Shown here: positions 11,232-22,431 of the stretch, piece by piece | Numbering within the stretch: the first letter of the stretch is position 1 | How the letters are laid out: every line of letters begins with the position of its first letter | Assembly (NCBI RefSeq): GCF_021730395.1 | Contig: NC_069370.1 | Coordinates: 64,621,501 to 64,685,500 of the forward strand | Origin: Mercenaria mercenaria | Taxonomy: Eukaryota; Mollusca; Bivalvia; Venerida; Veneridae | DNA: 64,000 bases | Direction: 5' to 3' | Notes under the pieces: model-generated | What the model saw: the letters and a program-made list of their open reading frames with translations, nothing else | What the model was told of the DNA's origin: nothing | Databases searched by the model: none | Position numbers and translations under genes: made by a program

Positions 11232-12260
11232 TTGTTTATTATTGTGACGTGTGCATAAACAATTTCATCATAACACATAATTATATATACAACATGATAG
11301 CACCCGGCCCAATGGACCTATAAGTACCAAATCAGATAATCAGTATGTACAAAAAGCCGCATCAAAACATGAAACATAATAATCATGGTTTAAGGAAGTA
11401 CGCAATGAAAGGATTCAGGTTCATGTGAAAATCTAGTGGTTGGACTACGATTCAACAAAAAAATAGATACGATAAATATATACAGCAATTGTATAGCATA
11501 TACAACATTGATATCTTTCTTGTTTACGTAATTGTATCAGCTCTAGCGATCAGTGTTAAGAATATATGTGGCTCCTTCTGCAAAGATATGCCTTAACAAT
11601 ATATTTGGACACTTTTCGTGGAAATTTTACAATCAAGTGTGCGAGTCTTTGCTCATCCGTTAAGTTAGCGAGAGAATTGTCTGTCAGCAAATTTTCAAAT
11701 AGTTCACGTCTTATAGAATTATATAAGCTGCACTCTAATAAGAAATGTGTCTCTGTTTCAATGGACCCGGATTCACAAAGTGTACAAAGTCTGTTTTCTA
11801 CTAGTTCACCAATATATCGACCTGTTTCTACACGTAGAGGTAAAATACCAGTCCTGAATTGTGCTAACAGCGATCTTTCATTTTTTCATAGGTTTAGACA
11901 TAAATACTCCTCAGTCTTAAATTCTGATTTAAAAAGTCTACATGTCTTCAACTTTGTAACGTTCTGTACATCTTGTGACCAAATGTTTGAATAATAATTA
12001 CTAATCAGTGATCGGGTAAATGGGAGATTAACCGGCGTTAAGTTGTCAAAATTAGTACATAACGGTTTTAAGATCACTAGACCAGTTATTGCAGCACTTT
12101 CTATAATCCATTTCAAACACTTTGTACGTAAGTCTTTCATTGTCCATTAAAACCAAACGATTCCAAAGGCGTAGAGCAGATGACCATCGGCGATATTGGC
12201 TTGGTAACCATCCCATGTCTCCTACCATTGCATTGTATATGTCTAATCAATATCGTCTAA
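11187..12260 (-). pseudogene. LINE 3' end, 5'-truncated, (TTAC)n tail
   Basis: Read on the minus strand, this is the C-terminal part of a non-LTR retrotransposon ORF2, then a 3' UTR and a tetranucleotide tail. Near 12230-12120 the peptide shows GDMGWLPSQYRRW and RLWNRLVLMDNERL. Near 11960-11700 it shows LLAQFRTGILPLRVETGRY and the zinc-knuckle-like CTLCESGSIETETHFLLEC. The tail is a (TTAC)n run at 11230-11187. CR1/L2-type elements end in such short tandem tails. The frame is broken: a stop follows YLCLNL near 11890, there are two more near 12040-12050, and there is a frame change between the two blocks. About 1.07 kb remains. It inserted into the satellite monomers that flank it on both sides. 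Confidence 0.85.
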
Positions 12261-12261
12261 A

Positions 12262-12780
12262 TAGCTTGAAGCTTGATTTGAAAAGACTACATTCAGCATC
12301 AGTTGTTTACCTCATCAAGATGACATGCAGAACACATGAACAACGTAACAATTGTCACGGTCACATCAGAAGGTCAAAAATCAATTAGCTTAAATGTGTG
12401 TCTTTACTCTTTTAAATCTGTTGAATGAATTTTATAAGACTAGCATGAATTGTTAACGTCATTTAGCTAACATGCAGAGTACAATGACGATTACTTGGTC
12501 AAAGGACAAGGTCACGCCCAGAGGTAATAAATCAAACAGTTTAACTTTGTCTCCACTACATATCTTTTTAAAACTGGAATGATTTTCCTAAAAATAAAAT
12601 TTTGATAACCTCATCAATAAGATGCACCACCTCGTTCAATAGGTAGAAAGATCGGGCTTTGTCAAGAGCTCAAAGAATGAGGTCATGGTGCTAATCTCAA
12701 AGGCCTTAAATCACAAGCCGAACAGGTTTGTGTCTTGACATCACATTGCGGGAAATTCATGTCAAAAGGTCATATTCATA
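12262..12780 (+). repeat. Degenerate core-like satellite monomers, right flank
   Basis: About three diverged units of roughly 140-160 bp, marked by recurring CATCAAGATGACATGCAGAAC / TAACATGCAGAGTAC / ATAAGATGCACCACC words and AAGGTCACGCCCAGAGGT. They are the same kind as those at 8545 and 10954, so the fold-back element and the LINE sit inside one old array. Confidence 0.65.
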
Positions 12781-13420
12781 GGAAGTTGTATATTGTTCTG
12801 CTCATTGTTAATCTGTCGGTAGACCATTTTGCTTCCTATTAGTAATTAGAGAATACTTTGGCCTACAGTAGTCAAACTTCATAGGGTGATCAATAGTGTT
12901 TGGGTCAGCAGATGAACCCTGTTGTTTTGGGGTGTCAGAAGGTGAAATGCCAAGGTCATAAAGATTTTAGGCTGAAAACAGCTCTATCTGGGAAGAGTTC
13001 TTTGACCTTCAAGCTTGACAGGATGACAGTCTATGAACAGTACATGACCCATTTTTGTTGAAGTCTGAGACTTGAATATGGAGGATGAAAACTGTTCGCT
13101 AAATTATTTAAGAATGTTTTGGCCTACAGAATGAAAACTACAAGATGGTAGCCTTTGGACGTTAAATGATCATTATGGGTATTTTTGTCAAAGGTCAGAG
13201 TGACCTCTAGCCTGAAAACAGTTTCTGCCTAATGCCACCCGAGAACCCTTTGGCCTTTTGCCTTCAGACTTCGTAGGGAGTGTGATTGTGGTGAGTAAAT
13301 GCCCCATACCATTTATTTCATCAGTAGGTCAAAGGTCAATGTCACTGGCCATGTTTCCTATATTATGTACATGAAACTTGGTCTGCATTTTTCTTTTGAT
13401 GAAAAAATAAAAGGTAAGGG
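12781..13420 (+). repeat. Second degenerate satellite, TTTGGCCTACAG monomers
   Basis: Around four diverged monomers, marked by TTTGGCCTACAG-like words near 12857, 12998, 13119 and 13249. The spacing is about 120-140 bp. TCAAAGGTCA-type motifs lie between them and TGAAAACAG precedes several units. It is a different monomer from the left-hand array although both carry the GGTCAAAGGTCA word. Repeats of this kind are common in bivalve DNA. Confidence 0.6.
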
Positions 13421-13761
13421 CAGATTTCTCGGAAGTATAGCCTAACAGCCATGCATCATAACGTATGCTCAAACTGTAGTGGAAAAATACACGTTTCAAA
13501 CTTGGCGTAAAAAATTAGATAGATAGCTCATATAATAGAAACATATTAGGAAAGATTTGCAGAATTACCGGCTTGCCCAGGTATCCGACTGATGTATCAA
13601 AAGAAGGTCAAGGATGCATTTCTATGTACCTGTACTAATGCTTGCCCAGACAACCTCAAGTATTTAAGCATTAGTACAATGTTGTCGACAGATCCTTGAA
13701 TCAGATCAGAAACTTTTCTGGCATACACAAATTGTGAATGAATCGTTCTTAACAGTACATG
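13421..13761. other. Intergenic, nothing recognised
   Basis: No gene or repeat seen. The word GTACCTGTACTAATGCTTG (13617) partly reappears in inverted form at 13660-13678, a weak hairpin. Confidence 0.4.
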
Positions 13762-13945
13762 CAAATAACCTAAGGTGCCCGTCTGGACAACATTTCAAGC
13801 ACGAATGGGCATCTTGATAAAAACACCGACCTGCCGTAAGCTATCTGGATAGCTTCCTCATATGAAGAATTAATCACCTCAAGCGATGTTTCGAACCATC
13901 GGCGGTGAGAGAGAGGCATGTGATTAAAAATGTCACCCATATACC
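13762..13945 (-). mobile_element. Bivalve SINE copy, diverged
   Basis: Reverse-oriented copy of the SINE family. The plus strand shows ACCGACCTGCCGTAAGC, TGGATAGCTTCCTCATATGA and TTTCGAACCATCGGCGGTGAG, matching the copy at 41564-41810. The tail region is lost or too diverged to see. Confidence 0.7.
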
Positions 13946-16373
13946 TCGTAGAAAGTATAATCGAGTAACTTTTGCAACACAACGTATCAAAGCATGGTCT
14001 CTTAACTATGTTTTGGTATATTTCTACACGTTCGTATTTAGTTTAAGCATATATTGAAAGCCATGATAGTGATTTTTCGTATCTTGAACATGATCGTATA
14101 TGCAATTACCCATACCGCTACCACATGTTCTCAAGTAGTGCATCGAATTATATCAAGGGTTGGTAAACTGGGCTGGAAAACTGTGAACTTTAGTCAAAAC
14201 AGTTGTACATCCAAGTTTGTACCCTATAATGTCAACATTTGCGACCTGTTCGGATTCACATGGTTATCCCATATATGCTCCTAGCCTCTTAGTCACGTTA
14301 ATTTATTATCTAAATTTTTTCTTATAAAATGAACTGAAAGAATGTAGAGATAAAACCTAAAAAAACAAATTCGTCTTTACAGGATCTTTTAGCTAAGTGC
14401 ACCAATTTACTAAATACATATTTATGTTGTTTTTTATCCCTCTCCAAGAAAAAACAGAAATATTTGATATTTAAAACTTGACCTTCTAAAATTATCTGAA
14501 TGGACAACTCCAGTAATGACAGTTTTCATTGATGTTGAGATTTCACCCAATTATATAGCCTATATCAAAAGTTTCCACGGGTAAATAAATTCAATAGAGT
14601 ATAATGTAAGTTTAGTCTACTTTCAACACGTTCGTTGAAACAGCCTATACTGAACGTTCTTTTGTCTTTTAATAAATTCAAAACACAAGACTAGCTAAGA
14701 GTCAAAGACACTTGAAAAAAACTCTGAAAGAAAGTGAATCATATGCTCTTTATTACAAGCTTATCAAAATCATTCCCAAAATTGGCCTGAAAGAAGTTCT
14801 TAAAGATTTTATAATGTAAACAAACCTAGACACTTTTTACCATCAATATTTTCTACTCATGAATGCACTCAGTGCAGGTGATAATTGTTGACAAAATTGT
14901 AAATGAGAGGCCCCCACAATTTGTTTTTCAAGTTGTGCAAAGAGTTTAAGTTGTACGTTGATGTGAATATCTTAACTTATATTGTTTGCAACAATAGATG
15001 AATTCATCTTATAAATTGTTTAAGGTAGTGGACCTGTACGAATTCTCTGTATGGAACTTTGAAGAGTGTCATTATGGACCTACTACCATAAAATGCTAAA
15101 ATTACTTTTGGTGACAGTGACCCTTTGCATTACACTATTTACAGCAAAGACCTCCTAGACAGTCAAAGAAATGCTTCAAAATGAGTACAGCATAAGAAAC
15201 ACTTTCAAAATGATTAACTGAAATGGTGAATATAACAACAGTCTACCAATGTTGTTACACATATATAATACCTTCATACTTTTTTTGTAAATTGTCATTG
15301 ATGTATATACATTTTAATTTTGATATAAAATTTTGTGTTATCATCTTTGAGTACAAAATATAACTGTAGCTAAAAAGCCAAAACTGAAATAGCTCAGTGA
15401 CGTTTCTTAAAGTCGTAAAATTTCTTAAATGGAATGCATGCATTTTCTTTTATTTTGATGCCCTACAGTGCCTCCGAAAACCTCAGTGTAAGCCATGAGA
15501 AAAGTGCGCATGTTATACATCGAATACAAAAAGTTTTAAACAAATGTAGGTCATATTTTGTCTGCCTGATCAGTTGTTGGGAAAGGACCTATTTGGTTTT
15601 ACTTACATTTTTGACCACTGTTTTTAAGTTGGTCAATTCAGAGTTATTCCCCTTAGATCTTCTTAGGTAAGTATCATCTCTTATACATTCTTGAAAGTAT
15701 TGGTACTTCTTCAAAGTCTTGGAAATGAAAATTAATTTTACGTTTAAACGTCTTTCAGGATTTAGAACTTTGAAAAACGAATATTTAGTTATTAAATTGA
15801 GCCTACACATGCATATAAATTGTACTGAGTAGCAGACAGACAATGGTAATGGTGGAAGCAAAAGACGAGTTGGATGTAGGATCCCCATGAAAAATAAGCA
15901 GATATGTTCAACACAGACATGTCACAAATAGTTGGGGATAAATATTTTCTTTTTAGCTATCGCAATTACATGATTGTAAGAGGTTTTAATCGTAAATTCT
16001 TGTTGACCGTTTTCATCATCATCCAAATCCTTACCCTAACCATAGTTCGAAATAAATAAAAAATATTGTAAACGGTGCACTTATATCTCCATTTTGAGAT
16101 TTCAACACGATATGTCGGCCAAGAGCTATACATAGCTTATGTTGATTGTATATACAATACCAACTTTAATCAAAATTTATATTTGTATACTCAGTAAGTT
16201 TTCAAGGGGGTGGGGGAGGGTAGGGTTAAATGGAGCCTGTGTCACTATCCAATTCTTCCGTTATAGTAATTTTCAATCTATTCTGGTTGATAAAAAGATC
16301 TTTAATTTAACAAAATAACTTATCTGTATTAGTATCAGCGCATCAAGCTGAATAAACACAGCCATATATATAT
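13946..16373. other. Intergenic, nothing firm
   Basis: A/T-rich. Around 15020-15210 a block starting TAAGGTAGTGGACCTGTACG has the look of a repeat end (compare the TIR at 19217), but no second end was found. A purine run GGGGGTGGGGGAGGG lies at 16205-16220. No gene resemblance. Confidence 0.4.
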
Positions 16374-16442
16374 ATCATCAAATAACATAATTATATATAT
16401 CCTGTTTCTTTTTAACGTATATAATTATGTTAATTGATGATA
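16374..16442. repeat. A/T-rich hairpin
   Basis: ATCATCAAATAACATAATTA... and its reverse complement ...TTATGTTAATTGATGAT form 24-bp arms with one mismatch around a 21-base loop. It lies directly before the tandem array at 16459 and may mark its edge. Confidence 0.65.
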
Positions 16443-16458
16443 GAAGTGCAATTACTAG

Positions 16459-17045
16459 ATAATATGGTCGGTGGACAAGGCAGAATAGCAAACGGACAAA
16501 ATAACCGGACTTTAAACAAGTTAACACTTCTGTAAACGTAATGACATGTCCTTTTGACAAGATAATATGGTCAATAGACAAGACAGTATAACAAACGGAC
16601 AAATAACTCAACTTTAAACAAGTTAATACTGTAAGTTAACGTAATAACATGTCCTTTTGACAAGATAACATGGTCAGTAGACAAGACAGTACAGCAAACG
16701 GACAAAATAACTCGACTTTAAACAAGTTAATACTGTAAGTTAACGTAATGGCATGTTCGTTTGACAAAATAATATGGTCAGTAGACAAGACAGTACAACA
16801 AACAGACAAAATAACACAGCTTTAAACAAGTTAATACTGTATGAAAACATAATGGAATGTCCGTTTGACAAGATAATATGGTCAGTAGACAAGACAGTAT
16901 AGCAAACAGAAAAAATAACAAAGCTTTTTAACAAGTTATTACTGTACGTTAACATAATGACATGTCCGTTTGATAAGATACTATGGTCAGTAGACAAGAT
17001 AGTTTATCAAACGGAGAAAATAACGCAGCTTTAAACAATTCCGGC
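16459..17045. repeat. Tandem repeat, 103-105 bp unit
   Basis: About 5.6 copies of one unit. The landmark ATAATATGGTCAGTAGACAA begins at 16459, 16562, 16665, 16769, 16873 and 16978, giving periods of 103, 103, 104, 104 and 105. Units differ by scattered substitutions. Open frames on the minus strand (near 16378-16611 and 16740-16997) simply read through the repeat and are not gene evidence. Because the unit is close to a multiple of three in places, frames stay open by chance. Confidence 0.9.
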
Positions 17046-18796
17046 GTTAAAATATAGGCCTCTATATCTCTCAGTAATATTTCAGGGTACGAAGCGCTAT
17101 GCACTAGTATGGCTGTATACTCGGTCAATTCCCGTATGTTCGAGAAAATTTATGTAGGGTATATACAGGCCTCATGCATGGCTTGTATATATTAGCTCAG
17201 CTCTAATGGTATAATTTGAATAAAGATGAATTGTTGCATTATGTACAATTTACTTTGAGAAAAATGAATATGTCTGTTAAAGCAGAAAATCAGCAAGTAC
17301 ACAAACAGTATTAAAAAGAATATTGTAATGCATATAGATGGAGGTCTACTTCATTTACTTACTTGAAAATTGTAAACATGATAATTGCATACATAACATT
17401 TAATTTATGCCGATTTTCCTTTATTTTTTTAGTTCTGAATAATCGATATGTACGGAGTAATAAAAGTAGCACTATTTTTGCTTCCCAGCTTTACCCAAAC
17501 ACGAGATGCAGTCTGTCTGCAACATCCTGTATCGTGCAACATCCTGTATCGTTACACTCATAAGGATGATCTAGAATGCGGATATCGAGTTCAAACACGT
17601 CATTTGTCACCAAGTAGTAATTGCATCCGTAAGCAGACTTAAAATTGTAAAGATTAAAAGGGATTGAAATACTTTTAGCGTCTTAACCCTTGAAAAGTCT
17701 ACTAACGAGACATGCCATACCTAGAGTTCTATATTTATCGGCAAGTATATTGTATGACCGTATATAGTCGCTTCATGACATTCGTAACAATAGAAATAAA
17801 CACAAATAGACAAATAAGTATGTATTGATGGTTTTAAACCACAAGTTTTGTCACTAAAGATACCCATCCTATGTTAAGCGTAATCCTAGCATTGAAAATA
17901 AAAACTATTATAGGCGTTTCATCACGATTTAAGTATACAAGTTTCGCTAGTGAATCAGTAATTATTACCCAACTTTACGTACATTTATTTTACTTCAAAT
18001 TGATATTTAATGCCAGGTTATTACAGTATTTCAATTTTCTTAAAGTCTACCCAGTCTGACAAGAATTTGGCACGAAACTGCAGAAGTAGTAAAAAGGTTA
18101 ACAAAAGGGGCGTTCCGTACTGACATTTTCTATCATTTGCAACGACAAGCACATACTGATTGAAATTTTGGAATATTGATTTGATTTCGGTCAGATTATT
18201 TCAAATTACTTAAAACTAACAGCAGAATTAGGCATTTTAGTTTGGAAGAGTTGTACTATAGCGAGTTTTAATTTTCACTTTTACTGTACATAATTTTATA
18301 TAACTAAGTCTCTGCGATTATTTAGCTTTTTTTTTCAGATAATTTGTCTGAATGCAATAAAATTTACTGAGTTGTGAAATATTCATTCCTGTTTTTTCTT
18401 ATAGGAAGGCCGATGGATCAGGTGTTTTTCTGTATGGAGTGGTACTTTGGCTGTCTCTCTTACATTTCATCTAAACAGTTACAATATGAGCATCGTTACC
18501 TTAAGAGTTTGTATTCAATACAATGAAGGGAAGTTATATTTTTCAATACGATTCAACTAGGTAACATTTTTTTCCGGACAACGGTTCTACACAAACTGTT
18601 CTATAAAGTTCTTTTGAGTAATAATTACTCAAAGAAAACGAAACTGCGCTGGACTATTTTCGTTGGTGTATGGTTTAAAGCTTTTTCGTGGTATTTCCAA
18701 ACAATATACTGCTCAGAACAGGAAGAATCTGTAAGTATCATTTGAGGTTCTCATTCAAACAGTTCACAAATCTAATACGCTCTAAATGAGTAGCTA
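17046..18796. other. Intergenic, nothing firm
   Basis: Mostly A/T-rich unique sequence. A 64-codon frame at 17448-17642 begins with a signal-peptide-like MYGVIKVALFLLPSF and has four cysteines, but contains a direct 15-bp duplication (GCAACATCCTGTATC) and no family resemblance. An internal TTTTTGCTTCCCAG looks like an acceptor. Not called as a gene. Confidence 0.4.
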
Positions 18797-19240
18797 ACAT
18801 TTAAAGTAGTTCTGCACGTTCGGGTCAAAAACTTGTCTACAATGTAGCATTTGATTAACCCCGATTTTTCAAAACGACTAAATACATCTAAAAAGTCGAC
18901 AATTAAAAAAGATAGGGCATGTGCTCGATGTTTTGCTAAACTGAGGTGAAAATATTTTATCTCGCACAAATTTTCATAATGGGAATCTATGGGAAAATCA
19001 CAATTCTGATAACATTTTCGCGAATACAATGTAGATTTTAATGAATCATCTTACAGTCGTAAATAGACATGCGTTGCCAGATGTTTTACTATCTTATTTT
19101 AACTTTAGACATATAGTAACACCTGTTGCCATAAGTTCATTTCCTTATGCCGAATCCAAGCTTTATTCTACGTATTCCGGATAAATGACGTTACGCCATT
19201 ACTTCCGGTTTATTAAACGTGCAGAACTACCTTAAATCAT
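18797..19240. mobile_element. MITE with ~19-bp inverted ends and TTAA flanks
   Basis: The left end AAGTAGTTCTGCACGTT (about 18804-18820) faces AACGTGCAGAACTACCTT (19217-19234). TTAA lies at both outer edges. The roughly 430-bp body has no coding frame. A related end, ACGTGCAGAACTGCCTT, occurs at 57529. TTAA flanking suggests piggyBac-type mobilisation, but the termini are not typical enough to be sure. Confidence 0.65.
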
Positions 19241-19626
19241 GCTATAAAACTAGTGGCATTAAGATTTGCAGAATCATTTTACAAAAGCTGTAATTACATG
19301 TAGAACTAAAAGTCCGTTTGGAAAGAAAGCTGGAAGTCTGGTTTAGGCATACTACAGGTGGGATCTAAGGCAGATGTAACTATGTAACCATAAAACATCT
19401 TAAACCCAAATCGTGCTCGTTACGTAAACTGTAACGTGTTTGCTTTTTCCTCCAGTTTTGCTTATACCAGTTTCAAGTACCAGCAGCTCATATTTGGAAA
19501 TATGTCAAACCGTTATATTGTATATTGTCTTCTTTAAAAGCTTAAATTTAATGAAAATTAGACATATGGCTTGTTTATTTTGTTGGGATAAACGTCACAT
19601 AGACACAACCTTATCTCGTAGGGTTT
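19241..19626. other. Intergenic, nothing recognised
   Basis: No gene or repeat seen between the MITE and the SINE fragment. Confidence 0.5.
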
Positions 19627-19800
19627 TGCTTTTCATGGAGGAGAAAGGCCCAAGATGTCCCTCCGGTCATTACTTCAGGCATCAACCGGCACCTGGACAG
19701 AATCGCCGACCCTTCTGTAAGACTGCCTGGTGATTTCCTCACATGAAATAATTCTACACGCAAAGCGAGTTTCAAACACTGGCCCGGATATTGATATTTT
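19627..19800 (-). mobile_element. Bivalve SINE fragment
   Basis: Reverse-oriented, truncated at its tail. GGCCCAAGATGTCCCTCCGG, GCACCTGGACAGAATCGCCG and TGATTTCCTCACATGAA match the family body at 41620-41720. Confidence 0.75.
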
Positions 19801-20422
19801 TCATTTAAACTTAAAGACTGAAATGACAGATTTTTATATCATAATAAATAAAACCCAACAAAAATAATTATTCACCAACATGCATTATTATATATTTTGC
19901 ATTGGCAAATATAAATAGACAACAATGCGGCTGTTTATAACATTATTTGATCCTTGAAACAAGAATGGTTCATTAAAATATTGTGAAGTGTAGAGATCTG
20001 CTATTTTAAAAAAAAACATTTTCAACTTTTTTTATACACAAACTTTCATGGCTTTACAATAAAAATAAAAAACAAACACTAACTCTACATTTCATTTATT
20101 CTCTAGTTAATAGTAAATGAGACATTTAAAATAACATACAGTTTAACAAATGCTCAACTGTTTGACTAGACAGTCATATAAATATTCTAGACTCTAATTC
20201 TGAGTTCTACACGAAATCAGAGATGTGATTTGAGCAGGATTTGTTTCAAGTGTACCAAGTTACAGCATACCAAATATAAATTATATACATTGTTTGAGTG
20301 AGAAATGTAAATTGGGAGAGAACATAACGGACATAAGTTGAAATGTAACAAACATGAAAGGTGTAAAACATGTATAAGGAACAGACACATTATTATGCAA
20401 GAAGCGCAAAAGCTTCAAGAAC
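19801..20422. other. Intergenic, A/T-rich
   Basis: Nothing recognised; several short A and T runs. Confidence 0.5.
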
Positions 20423-20635
20423 TTAATCCTTAGCCTGCTGGCGGCAGATGATTCTGCCTTTGCGACCAGTGCAGACCAAGATCAGCCTGCACATCCGTGC
20501 AGTCTGATCATGGTCTGCACTGTTCGCTATTCAGTCAGTAAATTTTCAATGAAAACCCCTTTGAGTAGTAAGTGGTACTGTCCAAATTGAGAGATGGACC
20601 AGTCCATTATAGAAATATAGCAGGGTAAGGGTTAA
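20423..20635 (+). mobile_element. piggyBac-type MITE, copy 1
   Basis: A 213-bp element bounded by TTAA at 20423-20426 and 20632-20635. Its ends are TCCTTAGCCTGCTGG and GCAGGGTAAGGG, imperfect inverted repeats of about 15 bp. TTAA duplication with CCY-type ends is the hallmark of piggyBac-mobilised MITEs. The interior contains TTTGCGACCAG...TGTTCGCTATTCAG, a ~70-bp core related to the centre of the palindromic MITE family. Other copies are at 49792 and 52805, and a fragment at 47840. Confidence 0.85.
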
Positions 20636-21337
20636 ACGTGAAGTAACAAAACATAAAAAACAGTTAAAGCATAATGTGTCGGTGATAATAAATAAAATCC
20701 TCAAATCACAAAAAGCAGACATACGATAAGAGCTTATTGGGCCAATATTCATTAAGAAAGAAAATCTTTTACAATAATACAGCTATTGAGATGAAAATCC
20801 CTTTGAGATATACAAGTAGTTTGCAGCTCAGTTGAGTTTCAATGCCAATGGAAAACTAATAACTATAAACTATCTACTATATGATACATTTAAGCAGTTT
20901 AGCTAAATACTTCGCTGAGATGAAATCAGACTTGCCTCAGGCAATAAATGACTGGTGTCTACATTATTTTGTTAAGAAGATAACTGAGCTTACGTTCATT
21001 AAATTGTAAGAGAAGACAGATAAAGTTTCTTTCTTCATAACACACATGTAATTTATTTCTTCGAGACATGCACAGTTTAATTTAAACATGAATGTGGATA
21101 TGCCGTACAGTACGCTATATTTTAAGTAAAAGAATGGTCTAGTACAAAGTCTTTTCGTGAAAAGGTTGGCGGCTAAAAATTTAGGTAGGGTATCACTTTT
21201 ACAAATCAGACTAATAATGAAAATAGTGACTGAAATTAAAAATCATAGCAACTTTTCTGTCTGTATGTATAAGGAAATATGAGAGCCAATGAAGGAAATA
21301 AAAAGGGTCATGTAATCTCAATAACTTGACAATTAGG
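20636..21337. other. Intergenic, nothing recognised
   Basis: A/T-rich unique-looking sequence without gene resemblance. Confidence 0.5.
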
Positions 21338-21615
21338 ATGATTACATGTAATGCACTAGATGATAATAGGGGGACAGGGCGATCAGGATGATAACATGCA
21401 GTGACCTAGATGACAGAATGATAACAATGCAATGACCTAAATGACAATAACTTCGTTGTATATGTAAGCATGATCACATACAATGAATTAGATGACAATA
21501 ACTATAATGTAAGGATGATAACATACAATGAACTAGATGACAATAACTATATTTAAAGGTGATAACATGCAATGAACAATAACTATATGTAAAGATGATA
21601 ACTAGATGTAAATCT
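21338..21615. repeat. Degenerate minisatellite, ~50-60 bp unit
   Basis: About five irregular copies of a unit with GATGATAACATGCAATGA, then CTAGATGACAATAACTATAT. Spacing varies between about 45 and 62 bp because of internal deletions. No coding potential. Confidence 0.7.
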
Positions 21616-21787
21616 AAGCTTCCCTATTGTATGTAAAAGCATAAAACAATAACATACCAATGAAAGTAAAATTACTATATGTATCAGCAAATAAGCCGAA
21701 ATGTACAAAATCAGTCATGTGCATGCTAAAAGATGATACTGTTAAATTCACAGAAAATATTGCATTTCGATATTGCAACTATAACAG

Positions 21788-21945
21788 TTCAAAATGCCCA
21801 TTATAACAAACAATAAAATATATTATAAAATTTATAATATATTTTATTGTTTGTTATAAATGCCCATTATAACAAACAATAAAATATATTATAAAATTTA
21901 TAATATATTTCATTGTTTGTTATAATGGGCATTTTGAATATATTT
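21788..21945. repeat. Double A/T palindrome (two tandem hairpins)
   Basis: Two back-to-back hairpins. Each reads TGCCCATTATAACAAACAAT, then an A/T core centred on ATTATAAAATTTATAAT, then the reverse complement. The outermost AAAATGCCCATTATAAC and GTTATAATGGGCATTTT also pair with each other, so the whole block is one nested palindrome. It could extrude as a cruciform or represent a tandemly duplicated MITE. Confidence 0.85.
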
Positions 21946-22431
21946 ATAATATAAATTAAAGAAGATATTCCACAAAAAGTACATCTACCATGTTTTAATG
22001 TCGCCAAGTTCCTGTATTGGAACAACTGGCCTGAAAGTATCTGTAGATTTTAAACCAAGAATGCAAATGTCCTTCCGCATAGATAAGATCTGGAGAAAAA
22101 ATCATACATGTGTAACACAGACCATCGATAGTTACTGGTCTCAACATACATGCTGCCAACATTCGAAAAAATGTTTTAAAGAGAAATAATTCTAGCAATC
22201 TTTACAGACGGGTTACAGCAGTGTACAGACGATCGGTATCAAAAGCATGTTACAACAAAATATGTACGACTAGAACTAATTGACATAAGTACATATCATA
22301 CAACAAAGGATTATATTAGATCTATATCTAAAATGATGTTAATGGACATTCCTGAAATCTCGAAAAACGAAAAAAAAAATAAGTTACAGTCAAAAACTGT
22401 GCCATTTCATAAAACTAATTATTGCAAAATG
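21946..22431. other. Region 3' of the sulfotransferase exon
   Basis: For the minus-strand gene this is downstream sequence and probably holds its 3' UTR. I could not find a clear minus-strand AATAAA close to the stop. Confidence 0.35.

Noticed and set aside
11566-12388. Plus-strand protein-coding genes of 142 and 88 codons
   Set aside because: These are antisense shadows of the minus-strand LINE; the LINE motifs read clearly on the other strand.
16378-16997. Minus-strand repeat protein with recurring VCYTVLS.DHIIL units
   Set aside because: The frames follow the 103-105 bp tandem repeat and contain no recognised domain.
17448-17642. Small secreted cysteine-containing peptide gene
   Set aside because: The hydrophobic start is suggestive, but there is no family, no polyA signal close by, and part of the frame is a direct 15-bp duplication.
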